The translations under genes were made by a program, and so were the position numbers. From Mycobacterium sp. Root265 (GTDB lineage: Bacteria > Actinomycetota > Actinomycetes > Mycobacteriales > Mycobacteriaceae), in NCBI RefSeq assembly GCF_001428895.1, contig NZ_LMJA01000002.1:124001-188000 (forward strand): a stretch of 64,000 nt of DNA. Reading direction: 5' to 3'. Shown here in pieces: positions 1 to 8,992 of the stretch. Below the pieces are notes generated by a model. The model was not told the origin of the DNA. It ran no database searches and saw nothing but the letters and a program-made list of their open reading frames with translations. Position 1 is the stretch's first letter; every line of letters begins with the position of its first letter.

Positions 1-1
1 G

Positions 2-493
2 CTCGGCGATGACCCGTACCGCTACCCGCAGAACCTGCCGATCGTCGGCGCCAAGGGCGGGCCGGGCGGAAAGCCGGGCTGCGGTTCGCTTCCGAGCGTC
101 GACGACAACTGGCCGGTGCGCCAGCTGATCACCAACACGGGCTTCGGCACCGGTGTCGACTGGCGGCCCAACCCGGGCATCGCCTTCCCGGCCTACGGCA
201 ACTGGCTGCCCGTCACCCGGGCCGTCCCGGAGCCCCCGAGCATCCGGAACACCTTCGGTGGCCCGGCAATCGGCCCCATCCCGTACCCGGGCGCCCCCGC
301 CTACGGTGCCCAGCTGTACGCGCCCGACGGCACCCCGTTGTGGCCCGGCCTGCCGCCGGCGCCGCCGCCCGGAGCACCGCGTGACCCGGGTGCGACACCC
401 GGCTCGGAACCCTTCGTGGTCACCGCGCCCGGCGTGCAGCCGACACCGTTGCCGCCGCAGCCGTTGCCGGTGCCCGCCGCACCCGGCCCGTAA
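2..493 (+). CDS. mceA: MceA family protein, C-terminal part (5' truncated by window)
   Basis: The open frame enters from the left edge and covers the last 163 residues. It shows the cysteine-containing region before the tail (PGCGSLPSVDDNWP) and then a very proline-rich end, as is usual for MceA proteins. Its place directly before mceB to mceF makes it the A subunit of a mammalian-cell-entry lipid importer, whose six Mce proteins form a periplasmic conduit for lipids fed to the YrbE permease. The MCE domain itself lies outside the window. Family is secure from context; the lipid substrate and the number of this mce operon cannot be read here. Confidence 0.88.
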   Translation, partial: LGDDPYRYPQNLPIVGAKGGPGGKPGCGSLPSVDDNWPVRQLITNTGFGTGVDWRPNPGIAFPAYGNWLPVTRAVPEPPSIRNTFGGPAIGPIPYPGAPAYGAQLYAPDGTPLWPGLPPAPPPGAPRDPGATPGSEPFVVTAPGVQPTPLPPQPLPVPAAPGP

Positions 494-532
494 CGTCCGA
501 GATCCGATACCGAGAAGGAGAAGCGAACAGCC

Positions 533-1564
533 ATGAAAGACAATCTGGGGGGCGCCATCTGGCGGCTCACCATCTTCCTGGCAGTGTGTCTGCTGGGTGT
601 CTTCGGGCTGTTCGCGATCTTCTCCCAGCTGCGGTTCGGTGAGACGGAACAGGGCTACCGCGCCGAATTCACCAACGTCGGCGGCATGGAGCCCGGCGAC
701 TTCGTCCGCATCGCCGGTGTCGAGGTCGGCAAGGTCGGCGATATGAAGATCCGCGACGACGGCACCGTCCTGGTCAACTTCACCGCCGATCAATCCGTGG
801 TGCTCACCGAAGGCACCCGCGCGGTGATCCGATACGACGATCTGATCGGCGGCCGCTATCTCGGCCTGCAGGAAGGCACCGGCGACACCTCGCGCCTGCA
901 GCCCGGGTCCACGATCCCGTTGTCCCGCACCGCACCTCCGCTGGACCTCGACGCGCTGATCGGTGGTTTCCGCCCCCTGTTCAAGGCGCTGGAGCCCGAT
1001 CAGATCAACGCGCTGTCGGGCCAGCTGATCAGCGCGCTGCAGGGCCAGGGCGCCACCATCGGGTCCTTCCTCACCCAGACCGCGGCACTGACCAACACCC
1101 TGGCCGACCGCGACCAGCTCATCGGTGAGGTCATCGTCAACCTGAACACCGTGCTGGGTTCGCTCGGCGACCAGAACGAGCAGTTCGCCAAAGCCGTTGA
1201 CGGACTTTCGGAATTGATCGACGGGCTGGCCGCACGCCGCACCGATATCGCCAACGGCGTCGCCTATGTCAGCGAAGCGGCGGGCAGTATCGCCGATCTG
1301 CTGCAACAGGCCCGGCCGCCGCTGGCGAAGACCGTCCAGGAGACTGACCGCGCTGCCGGCATCGTGGTCGCCGATCACGAGTACTTCGACAACCTGATCA
1401 ACACCCTGCCCGATGCGTATCAGGCATTGGCGCGACAAGGCATCTACGGTGACTTCTTCAGCTTCTACCTGTGCGACATCGTCCTCAAGCTCAACGGCAA
1501 GGGCGGTCAGCCCGTGTACGTGAAGGCGGCCGGGCAGAACAGCGGGAGGTGCACCCCGCGATGA
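533..1564 (+). CDS. mceB: MceB family protein
   Basis: 343 residues. An N-terminal membrane anchor (about residues 12-33) is followed by an MCE domain (about 40-120) with the typical VRIAGVEVGKV segment, then a helical needle-like region (about 150-300). It ends without the proline-rich tail seen in its neighbours. The ATG follows a purine-rich stretch (gagaaggagaagcg) that serves as ribosome binding site. The stop overlaps the mceC start, so translation is probably coupled. As a subunit of a six-protein Mce complex it would line the channel that carries lipid to the YrbE permease. Confidence 0.92.
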   Translation: MKDNLGGAIWRLTIFLAVCLLGVFGLFAIFSQLRFGETEQGYRAEFTNVGGMEPGDFVRIAGVEVGKVGDMKIRDDGTVLVNFTADQSVVLTEGTRAVIRYDDLIGGRYLGLQEGTGDTSRLQPGSTIPLSRTAPPLDLDALIGGFRPLFKALEPDQINALSGQLISALQGQGATIGSFLTQTAALTNTLADRDQLIGEVIVNLNTVLGSLGDQNEQFAKAVDGLSELIDGLAARRTDIANGVAYVSEAAGSIADLLQQARPPLAKTVQETDRAAGIVVADHEYFDNLINTLPDAYQALARQGIYGDFFSFYLCDIVLKLNGKGGQPVYVKAAGQNSGRCTPR

Positions 1565-2928
1565 AGTCTTTCGCAGAACGTAACCAGTTCATCGTCGGCG
1601 CAGTCGGTCTCGCGATCATCGCGGCGATCGTGCTGGGCGCGCTGAACTACGACAAGCTGCCGTTCCTGAGCCAGGGCAAGGACTACTCCGCCTATTTCGC
1701 GGAAGCCAGCGGCATCCGCGACGGCGCGACCGTGCAGGTCTCCGGTATGCGGGTCGGCAGCGTCTCCGGTGTGGAGCTGGACGGCCGGCAGGTGCTGGTC
1801 AAGTTCAAGATCGACGGCGACGTGCGGATCGGGGATCGCAGTGAGGCCGCGGTCAAGACCAAGAGCCTGCTGGGCACCAAATACCTTGAGGTCACCCCGC
1901 GCGGTGACGGCTGGCAGGATGGCACCATCCCGCTGGATCGCACGACGCCGGCCTACCAACTGCCCGACGCGCTCGGTGACCTGTCCGCGACCATCAGCGG
2001 ACTGAACACCAACCAGCTGTCGGACTCACTGCGGGTGCTCTCGGAAACCTTCGCCGACACCCCGCCGGAGCTGAGGGTCGCCATCGAAGGTGTGTCCCGG
2101 TTCTCCGAGACCCTCAACGAGCGTGACGCCGAATTACGGGGACTGCTGGGCAACGCCAACAAGGCCACCACGGTGCTCGCCGAGCGCAGCGACCAGATTG
2201 TCGGGCTGGTCCGCAACAGCAATGCACTACTGGCCGAGCTGCAGGCGCAAAGCGCTGCCCTGGACGCGATCTCGGGCAACATCTCCGCGCTGAGCCGCCA
2301 GTTGCAGGGCTTCATCGCCGAGAACGACGAGACCCTGAAGCCGGCGATCGACAAGCTCAACGGTGTGCTGACCATCCTGGACAACCGCAAGGAACGGCTG
2401 CAGAAGTCGCTGAAGCTCATCGGTGACTACGCCATGTCACTGGGGGAGTCGGTGTCGGGCGGACCGTTCTTCAAGTCCTATGTCGCCAACCTGCTCCCGG
2501 GACAGTTCGTGCAGCCGTTCGTCGACGCCGCGTTCTCCGATCTGGGTCTGGACCCCAATGTGCTGCTGCCCTCGGAGCGCACCGATGCGCAGGTCGGTCA
2601 GGCCGGCACCCCGGCCATGCCGGTGCCGTTCCCGCGTACCGGACAGGGCGGCGATCCGCGACTGACCCTGCCCGACGCCATCACCGGCAACCCCGGCGAT
2701 CTGGGCTGCGGCCCGCCCGGGATCCCGCTGCCCGGCCCGACCGGTTGCTACCCGTACCGCGAGCCGATCCCGGCCCCGCCGCCGGGCGGACCGCCGCCGG
2801 GACCGCCCGCGGTGGCCCCGCCGGGGATCGCGTCGACCCCGACGCCTCCGGGCCCGGTGAACGTGCCCGCCCCCGGTGAGCCCGCGCCGCACGGTGCCGG
2901 ATCCGGCGCAGAACCGGGAGTTGGCTGA
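1561..2928 (+). CDS. mceC: MceC family protein
   Basis: 455 residues from the ATG at 1561, which overlaps the mceB stop by four bases (ATGA). The longer reading from 1471 runs through mceB and is not needed. Anchor helix about residues 10-30, MCE domain about 38-115 (VSGMRVGSV), long coiled region to about 300, then a proline- and glycine-rich tail over the last 100 residues. The tail is typical of C and D subunits and probably crosses or contacts the cell wall (inference). Third gene of the operon; its stop overlaps the mceD start. Confidence 0.92.
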   Translation: MKSFAERNQFIVGAVGLAIIAAIVLGALNYDKLPFLSQGKDYSAYFAEASGIRDGATVQVSGMRVGSVSGVELDGRQVLVKFKIDGDVRIGDRSEAAVKTKSLLGTKYLEVTPRGDGWQDGTIPLDRTTPAYQLPDALGDLSATISGLNTNQLSDSLRVLSETFADTPPELRVAIEGVSRFSETLNERDAELRGLLGNANKATTVLAERSDQIVGLVRNSNALLAELQAQSAALDAISGNISALSRQLQGFIAENDETLKPAIDKLNGVLTILDNRKERLQKSLKLIGDYAMSLGESVSGGPFFKSYVANLLPGQFVQPFVDAAFSDLGLDPNVLLPSERTDAQVGQAGTPAMPVPFPRTGQGGDPRLTLPDAITGNPGDLGCGPPGIPLPGPTGCYPYREPIPAPPPGGPPPGPPAVAPPGIASTPTPPGPVNVPAPGEPAPHGAGSGAEPGVG

Positions 2929-4253
2929 TGGCAACGCCTTCCAAGCCGCGCACGCGGACGTTCCTGGCGGTGGCGCTGGTCGCCCTGCTGGCCGCCGGCG
3001 TGTTCGTGGTGATCAAGGTCAGTGACACCATCAACCGTGTCAACGTGGTCGCGTACTTCGACAGCAGCAACGGCATCTTCGTGGGCGACGACGTCGTGAT
3101 TCTCGGCGTGCCGGTCGGCCAGATCGACAAGATCGAGCCGGAGCCCGAACGGGTGAAGATCTCGTTCTGGTACGACGCCCGCCACAAGGTGCCCGCCGAC
3201 GTCAACGCGGCGATCCTGTCGCCGATGCTGGTGACCTCCAGGGCAATCCAGCTGACCCCGGCCTACTCCGAGGGCCCGGTGCTGGAGAATGACGCCGTCA
3301 TCGAGCAGAGCCGCACCGTGGTGCCCGTCGAGTACGACGATGTCCGTGAACAGCTGCACCGCATCACCGAGACCCTGCAGCCCACCGAGCCCGGCGGGGT
3401 GAGCGAGCTGGGCGCGTTCATCAACACCACCGCGGACAACCTGCGCGGCCAGGGGGCGGACATCCGCGCCACGCTGGTCAAGCTGTCCCAGGCGATTTCG
3501 GCCGTCGGTGATCACAGCACCGATGTGTTCGCCACGGTGAAGAACCTGTCGATCCTGGTGTCGGCGTTGCGGGACAGCACCGACGTGATGCGCCAGCTCA
3601 ACCAGAACCTGGCCTCGGTGACGGGCACGCTGGCCGACAATCCCGACGAGGTGGGCGCCGCGGTGCAGGACCTGGCCGACACCGTCGGCCTGGTGCAGAA
3701 CTTCGTCGCCGAGAACCGCGAAAGTCTGGGCACCACATCGGATCGGCTGGCCGGGGTCACCCAGGCCCTCAACGACAGCCTCGGCGACGTCAAGCAGTTC
3801 CTGCACGTGGCGCCGACCGCATTCCAGAACTACATCAACATCTATCAGCCGGCGCAGGGCGCGGTGTCGAGCGTGCCGGTGATCAACAACTTCGCCAATC
3901 CGATCAGCTTCCTGTGCGGTGCGGTACAGGCGGCCTCGCGACTGGGCGCCGAGCAGTCCTCGAAGCTCTGCGTGCAGTACCTGGCGCCGATCATCAAGAA
4001 CCGCCAGTACAACTTCCTGCCGATCGGCCAGAACCTCGCGGTCGGTACCCAGGCTCGCCCGAATGAGATCACCTACAGCGAGGATTGGATGCGCCCGGAC
4101 TACATCCCGCCGCCGGGCCCGGCACCCGCTGCGCCGCCGCCGGTCGGGGGCGCACCGGTTCCGGGTGGCCCGCCGCTGGCCGCCGAGGCGATGGCGACCA
4201 ATCCGGCCGACGGCCTGCCCGGGCTGATGGTGCCGACGGGACCCGGATCATGA
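2928..4253 (+). CDS. mceD: MceD family protein
   Basis: 441 residues. The ATG shares one base with the mceC stop (TGATG). N-terminal anchor about residues 13-32, MCE domain about 38-120 with ILGVPVGQI, then alpha-helical repeats to about 300 and a short proline-rich tail (PPPGPAPAAPPP). The helical region is rich in heptad-like NLRGQGADIRATL segments, as expected for the tunnel-forming part of Mce subunits. Its stop overlaps the start of the mceE lipoprotein gene. Confidence 0.92.
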   Translation: MATPSKPRTRTFLAVALVALLAAGVFVVIKVSDTINRVNVVAYFDSSNGIFVGDDVVILGVPVGQIDKIEPEPERVKISFWYDARHKVPADVNAAILSPMLVTSRAIQLTPAYSEGPVLENDAVIEQSRTVVPVEYDDVREQLHRITETLQPTEPGGVSELGAFINTTADNLRGQGADIRATLVKLSQAISAVGDHSTDVFATVKNLSILVSALRDSTDVMRQLNQNLASVTGTLADNPDEVGAAVQDLADTVGLVQNFVAENRESLGTTSDRLAGVTQALNDSLGDVKQFLHVAPTAFQNYINIYQPAQGAVSSVPVINNFANPISFLCGAVQAASRLGAEQSSKLCVQYLAPIIKNRQYNFLPIGQNLAVGTQARPNEITYSEDWMRPDYIPPPGPAPAAPPPVGGAPVPGGPPLAAEAMATNPADGLPGLMVPTGPGS

Positions 4254-5377
4254 GGACAGCTGTTCGGGTCGCCGGCGCGGTGCTCGTCGTCGCTGCCGCC
4301 GCCACCGGATGCCAGTGGAAGGGCCTGAACTCGGTGGCCCTGCCCGGTGTCGAGGGCGTCGGGCCTGGGGCCTACACCATCCAGGCGCAGATGCCCGATG
4401 TCGATCACCTGTCGCCGAACTCGCGGGTGCGCGTCGACGATGTGACCGTCGGCAACGTGACGAAGATCGAGCGGCAGGGTTGGAACGCGCTGGTCACCAT
4501 GAGCCTCAACGAGAACGTCGTGCTACCCGCCAACGCAACCGCGACTCTTGGCCAGACCAGCCTGCTCGGATCGCAGCACATTGAACTGGCGCCGCCCACC
4601 GCCACCGCACCCGAAGGCAGGCTGAAGGCGGGAGCGCTGATCCCGCTGGAGTCCAGCGGTAGCTTCCCGACCACCGAGCAGACCCTTGCTGCGATCTCGT
4701 TGCTGCTCAACGGCGGTGGCGTCGGCCAGGTCCAAGACATCACCACCGCGCTCAGCACCGCGTTCACCGGCCGTGAGGCCGACCTGCGCAGCTTGATCGA
4801 ACAGCTCGACCTTTTCATCGCCTACAACAACGATCAGAAGGACGACATCATCGCCGCGGCCGAGAGCCTGAACTCTCTGGTCGGTCAGGTCGCCGAGCAG
4901 AAGCCGGTGGTGGACAAGGCATTGAAGACGATCCCGGATGCTCTCGAGGTGCTCGCCGATCAGCGCGAGATCCTGGCCGAGGCGCTCGCCCAGCTCGGCA
5001 AGTTCAGTGCGCTGGCCGCCGACGCGACGAGCCAGACCAGGGAAGCGCTTGTCGCCGAGCTCAAAGCGCTCGGCCCCACCCTGGAACAGCTGGCCAACGC
5101 CGGCCCGGCGCTGACCCGCGGGCTGAGCTTCCTGACGACCTACCCCTTCCCGAAGGAAACCATCACCAACTGGATGCGCGGTGACTACGCCAACCTGACG
5201 CTGGTGGTCGACCTGACCCTGAGCCGCGTCGACCAGGGTCTGTTCACCGGCACCCGCTGGGAGGGTGACCTCACCGAGCTGGAGATGCAGTGGGGCCGCA
5301 CCATCGGCCAGCTGCCCAGCCCGTACACCGGGGTGAATCCGCTACTCGCGCCGTACCGGTGGGATCAGGGGCGATGA
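4250..5377 (+). CDS. mceE: MceE family lipoprotein
   Basis: 375 residues from the ATG at 4250 (ATGA overlap with mceD). The start is set by the lipoprotein signal: a hydrophobic stretch runs into a lipobox ending ATGC with Cys21 as the acylation site. An MCE domain follows (about 40-120, VRVDDVTVGNV) and then a helical region. E subunits are the lipoprotein members of Mce complexes and belong to the LprK/LprN type. The longer in-frame reading from 4085 lacks a signal and is rejected. Confidence 0.92.
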   Translation: MRTAVRVAGAVLVVAAAATGCQWKGLNSVALPGVEGVGPGAYTIQAQMPDVDHLSPNSRVRVDDVTVGNVTKIERQGWNALVTMSLNENVVLPANATATLGQTSLLGSQHIELAPPTATAPEGRLKAGALIPLESSGSFPTTEQTLAAISLLLNGGGVGQVQDITTALSTAFTGREADLRSLIEQLDLFIAYNNDQKDDIIAAAESLNSLVGQVAEQKPVVDKALKTIPDALEVLADQREILAEALAQLGKFSALAADATSQTREALVAELKALGPTLEQLANAGPALTRGLSFLTTYPFPKETITNWMRGDYANLTLVVDLTLSRVDQGLFTGTRWEGDLTELEMQWGRTIGQLPSPYTGVNPLLAPYRWDQGR

Positions 5378-5378
5378 C

Positions 5379-6845
5379 ATGATCCTGACCAGACGAATCC
5401 TCATCCAGATGGCGGTCTTCATCGCCATCTCGGTGATCGCGATCGGCATCATGGCCTTCGGGTACATGCGGCTGCCGAACCTGCTGTTCGGCGCCGGGCA
5501 TTACCGGGTCACCCTGGAGTTGCCCGAGACCGGGGGCCTGTACCCGCGCAGCAATGTCACCTACCGCGGATCCCAGGTGGGCCGGGTGGAGGAGGTCGGA
5601 CTCACCGATCGGGGCACCGTCGAAGCGAAACTCTCGCTGACCGATGACGTGTCGATCCCGGCCGACCTGGAAGCCGCGGTGCACAGCCAGACCGCCGTCG
5701 GTGAGCTGTTCGTGGAACTGATGCCACGCAGCGGCGAGGGACCCGCACTCCGCGACGGCGATGTCATCCCGCTCGACCGCACCACGGTGCCGATGGACGT
5801 CAACACTCTGCTGGACGCGACCAACCGTGGGCTGCAAGCCATTCCGGGGGACAACCTGCGCACCGCCGTCGACGAGGCCTACCTCGCGGTCGGCGGACTC
5901 GGGCCGGATCTGTCGCGGCTGGTGAAGGGATCCACCCAGCTGCTCATCGATGCGCGGGCCAATCTGGACCCGCTGACCACGTTGATCGACGAGTCCAAGC
6001 CGGTGCTCGACACCCAGACCGACACGTCCGGAGCCATCCGCGCGTGGGCGTCGAACCTGGCCACCATCACCGGCGAACTGCGCGAGCACGACGACGCGGT
6101 GCGCGGCCTGCTCGAACGTGGCCCCGGCGCCGCCGAGGAGGTGCGGGCACTGCTGGACCGGCTGCAACCGACGCTGCCGATCGTGCTCGCCAACCTGGTC
6201 AACGTGAACCAGGTGGCGATCACCTATCAGCCCGCGCTCGAGCAGCTGCTGGTCCTGCTGCCGCAGGGCACCGCCACCACCCAGGCCACCGGTACCGCCA
6301 ACCGGCACACCAAGCAGGACTACAAGGGCGCGTACCTCAACTTCAATCTGAACCTCAACCTGCCGCCCGCCTGTACGACCGGCTTCCTACCGCCACAGCA
6401 GCAGCGGGTCGCCAGCCTGGAGGACTACCCGGACCGGCCGGCCGGCGACCTGTACTGCCGCGTCCCGCAGGACTCCGCGTTCAACGTGCGCGGTGCGCGC
6501 AACCTGCCGTGTCTGACGGTGCCGGGCAAGCGCGCGCCCAGCGTCGCGATGTGCGAGAGCGACGAGAACTACGTCCCACTCAACGACGGTTTCAACTGGA
6601 AGGGCGACCCGAACGCCACCATGTCGGGGCAGGCCATTCCGCAGATCCGGCCCGGGACACCACCTGCGGAAACGCCGCCGGCACCCGTTGCCGCGCCGCC
6701 GCCGGTCGCAGCCGCTGAATACGACCCGGCCAGCGGCACGTACGTTGGACCGGACGGGCAGGTGTACACCCAATCGAACCTGGCCCGCACCGCGAACGAG
6801 GAGCAAACATGGCAGACGATGCTGCTACCCCCTCCGGGGAAGTGA
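5379..6845 (+). CDS. mceF: MceF family protein
   Basis: 488 residues, starting one base after the mceE stop. N-terminal anchor (about 10-30), MCE domain (about 38-120, VTYRGSQVGRV), long helical part, then a cysteine-containing C-terminal region (CRVPQDSAF, CLTVPGKRAP, AMCESDENY) and a proline/alanine-rich stretch before a polar end. Last of the six Mce subunits. Its 3' end overlaps the next gene by 37 bases, so the Mce-associated proteins belong to the same transcript. Confidence 0.92.
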   Translation: MILTRRILIQMAVFIAISVIAIGIMAFGYMRLPNLLFGAGHYRVTLELPETGGLYPRSNVTYRGSQVGRVEEVGLTDRGTVEAKLSLTDDVSIPADLEAAVHSQTAVGELFVELMPRSGEGPALRDGDVIPLDRTTVPMDVNTLLDATNRGLQAIPGDNLRTAVDEAYLAVGGLGPDLSRLVKGSTQLLIDARANLDPLTTLIDESKPVLDTQTDTSGAIRAWASNLATITGELREHDDAVRGLLERGPGAAEEVRALLDRLQPTLPIVLANLVNVNQVAITYQPALEQLLVLLPQGTATTQATGTANRHTKQDYKGAYLNFNLNLNLPPACTTGFLPPQQQRVASLEDYPDRPAGDLYCRVPQDSAFNVRGARNLPCLTVPGKRAPSVAMCESDENYVPLNDGFNWKGDPNATMSGQAIPQIRPGTPPAETPPAPVAAPPPVAAAEYDPASGTYVGPDGQVYTQSNLARTANEEQTWQTMLLPPPGK

Positions 6846-7447
6846 GCGAGTCCGCTTCCGAAGCTGACGTGACAGCCGCCGACGAGAACCTCGAGACGCC
6901 CGAAGACGTTGCGCCCGAGGAGTCCGATGAGGCTGTCGTCGCCGAACCTGCCAAGCCCGGCGTCTCGCATCTGAAGCTGGCGACGATCGTCGGACTCGTG
7001 GTGGTGCTCGCCCTGGCCGGTCTGGTCGGCTGGCTCGGTTTCCGCGCTTACGAATCGCAGAAGCTCGAGGCGCAGCGTCAGCTGTTCCTTCAGGTCGGTC
7101 GGCAGGGTGCCATGAACCTCACCACGATCGACTGGGAGCATGCCGAGGCCGATGTGCAGCGCATCGTGGACTCGGCGACCGGCACCTTCTACGACGATTT
7201 CCAGCAGCGTGCAGGGCCGTTCATCGAGGTCGTCAAGCAAGCGCAGTCGAAGTCGGTCGGCATGGTGACCGAGGCGGGCCTGGAAACAGAATCCGATGCC
7301 GAGGCCCGGGTGCTCGTCGCGGTGACCGTGCAGACGTCCAATGCCGGTGCGGCCGAGCAGCAGCCGCGGCTGTGGCGGATGCGCGTCACCGTGCAGGATG
7401 TCGGCGATGACCAGGTGAAGGTGTCCAACGTGGAGTTTGTGCCGTGA
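6809..7447 (+). CDS. Mce-associated membrane protein
   Basis: 212 residues. A long acidic, Ala/Glu-rich N-terminus (about 1-50) is followed by one transmembrane helix (about 55-78) and an extracytoplasmic domain (about 80-212) of the SnoaL/NTF2-like type found in Mce-associated (Mas) proteins. It overlaps mceF by 37 bases and the next Mas gene by four. Mas proteins are thought to stabilise Mce complexes; the exact job of this one is inference from position and layout. Confidence 0.82.
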   Translation: MADDAATPSGEVSESASEADVTAADENLETPEDVAPEESDEAVVAEPAKPGVSHLKLATIVGLVVVLALAGLVGWLGFRAYESQKLEAQRQLFLQVGRQGAMNLTTIDWEHAEADVQRIVDSATGTFYDDFQQRAGPFIEVVKQAQSKSVGMVTEAGLETESDAEARVLVAVTVQTSNAGAAEQQPRLWRMRVTVQDVGDDQVKVSNVEFVP

Positions 7448-8082
7448 CCGAGAAGAAGACCGAAGCCGAGGTGACCGACGCCGAGTCGACTGCCGTCGAA
7501 CTGGATCAGCCCACCGAGGTGGCTGACGCCGCCGACTCGATCGAGCCGGCCGAGGAAACCGAACCCGCCGACGAGGTCGCCGCACCGGCGAAACGATCCA
7601 TCCAGTGGCCGCGGGTGCTGGCCTACGGGATCCTGCCCGGCCTGGCGCTGGTGCTGGCGCTCGGCGCCGGATTCCTCAAATGGCAGGACAATTCGGTGCG
7701 CGACGGCGACAGCGCCGCCGTCGAATCCGTGCAGGTCGCCAAGGACAGCACGATCGCGCTGCTGTCCTACAAGCCCGACACCGTGGAACAGCAACTCACC
7801 GATGCCCGGTCACTGCTGACCGGAGACTTCCAGCAGGCCTACACCGATCTCACCACCGACGTCGTCATCCCAGGCGCCAAGGAGAAGCAGATCTCCGCGG
7901 TGGCAACGGTTCCGGCGGCCGCCGCGGTGGAAGCCGAGCCGAATCGCGCGGTGGTGCTGGTGTTCGTCAACCAGACCGTGGTGGTCGGCGCCGACGCTCC
8001 GACCGATACCGCGTCCAGCGTGCGGGTCACCCTGGAGAAGACCGGTGACCGCTGGCTGATCTCCGGTTTCGACCCGGTCTAG
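7444..8082 (+). CDS. Mce-associated membrane protein, second copy
   Basis: 212 residues from a GTG that overlaps the previous stop (GTGA). Same layout as its neighbour: acidic N-terminus (about 1-55), one transmembrane helix (about 57-80), then an extracytoplasmic domain with a conserved tail (RVTLEKTGDRWLISGFDPV) typical of Mas proteins. The pair therefore looks like tandem paralogs at the end of the mce operon. No signal peptide cleavage site is evident. Confidence 0.8.
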   Translation: MTEKKTEAEVTDAESTAVELDQPTEVADAADSIEPAEETEPADEVAAPAKRSIQWPRVLAYGILPGLALVLALGAGFLKWQDNSVRDGDSAAVESVQVAKDSTIALLSYKPDTVEQQLTDARSLLTGDFQQAYTDLTTDVVIPGAKEKQISAVATVPAAAAVEAEPNRAVVLVFVNQTVVVGADAPTDTASSVRVTLEKTGDRWLISGFDPV

Positions 8083-8092
8083 GCGATCACAA

Positions 8093-8992
8093 TTGTCCGG
8101 CCAGATCGAGATTACCGGCGATGACGTCACGCTGCGCGCACTGACCTGGGGTGACTGGGAGAACACCGATGTCCCGGTTGCGGTGTGCCTGCACGGTTTT
8201 CCCGACACCGCGCACGGGTGGCGCAAGGTGGCCCCGCAGCTCGCGGCGGCCGGCTGGCGGGTGGTGGCCCCGTTCATGCGTGGGTATGCGCCGTCTTCAC
8301 TGTCGGCTGAGGGCAGCTATCACGTCGGTGCCCTGATGGACGATGCGCTGCGGGTGCTCGACGCGGCCGGTCCCACCGGACGCGATGTCGTCATCGGCCA
8401 CGACTGGGGCGCCATCGCCGCCACCGGTCTGGCGGCCATGCCGGACAGCCCGTTCGCCAAGGCCACCATCATGTCGGTGCCACCGTCGGCGGCCTTCCGT
8501 CAGCGTTCCGATGTCGCCCGCCTCGCCGCCCAGCTGCCGCGTCAGTTGCGGCGCAGCTGGTACATCCTGTTCTTCCAATTGCCCTGGCTGCCGGAGCGTT
8601 CGGCGGAGCGGGTGGTCCCCAGGCTGTGGCGGGACTGGTCTCCGGGGTATGACGGTGCCGAGGATGTGCGCCTGGTGCTCGACGCGATCGGGTCCCCGGA
8701 GCACTGGCGAGCGGCGCTGGGCTACTACCGGGCGACGGTGCGCAACAGTCGTCCACCGGCCCGCTACGCCGAGCTGCACCGGCACTGGCTGTCCGCACCC
8801 CTGCTACCGACGCTCTACCTGCACGGCAGCGACGACGGTTGTGCGTCATCGGATTACACCGAGTGGGTACGGCCCGTGCTGCCCGCCGGCAGCGCGGCCC
8901 ACGTCATAGACGGCGGCGGGCATTTCCTGCAGCTCGACCAGCCCGCTGCCACGGCGGAGCGCATCCTGGATTTCATCGGAAGTGTCCGCTAA
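8093..8992 (+). CDS. alpha/beta hydrolase, epoxide hydrolase-like
   Basis: 299 residues from a TTG ten bases after the Mas gene. Oxyanion-hole motif HGFPDT (about residue 30), nucleophile motif GHDWGA with Asp in the nucleophile position (about residue 103), a later acid in GSDDG and the catalytic His in GGGHFLQLDQP. An Asp nucleophile followed by Trp is the signature of epoxide hydrolases and haloalkane dehalogenases rather than esterases. The gene overlaps the following acyltransferase-like gene by 11 bases. The same orientation as the mce operon suggests a linked lipid role (inference). Alternative later starts are possible. Confidence 0.78.
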   Translation: MSGQIEITGDDVTLRALTWGDWENTDVPVAVCLHGFPDTAHGWRKVAPQLAAAGWRVVAPFMRGYAPSSLSAEGSYHVGALMDDALRVLDAAGPTGRDVVIGHDWGAIAATGLAAMPDSPFAKATIMSVPPSAAFRQRSDVARLAAQLPRQLRRSWYILFFQLPWLPERSAERVVPRLWRDWSPGYDGAEDVRLVLDAIGSPEHWRAALGYYRATVRNSRPPARYAELHRHWLSAPLLPTLYLHGSDDGCASSDYTEWVRPVLPAGSAAHVIDGGGHFLQLDQPAATAERILDFIGSVR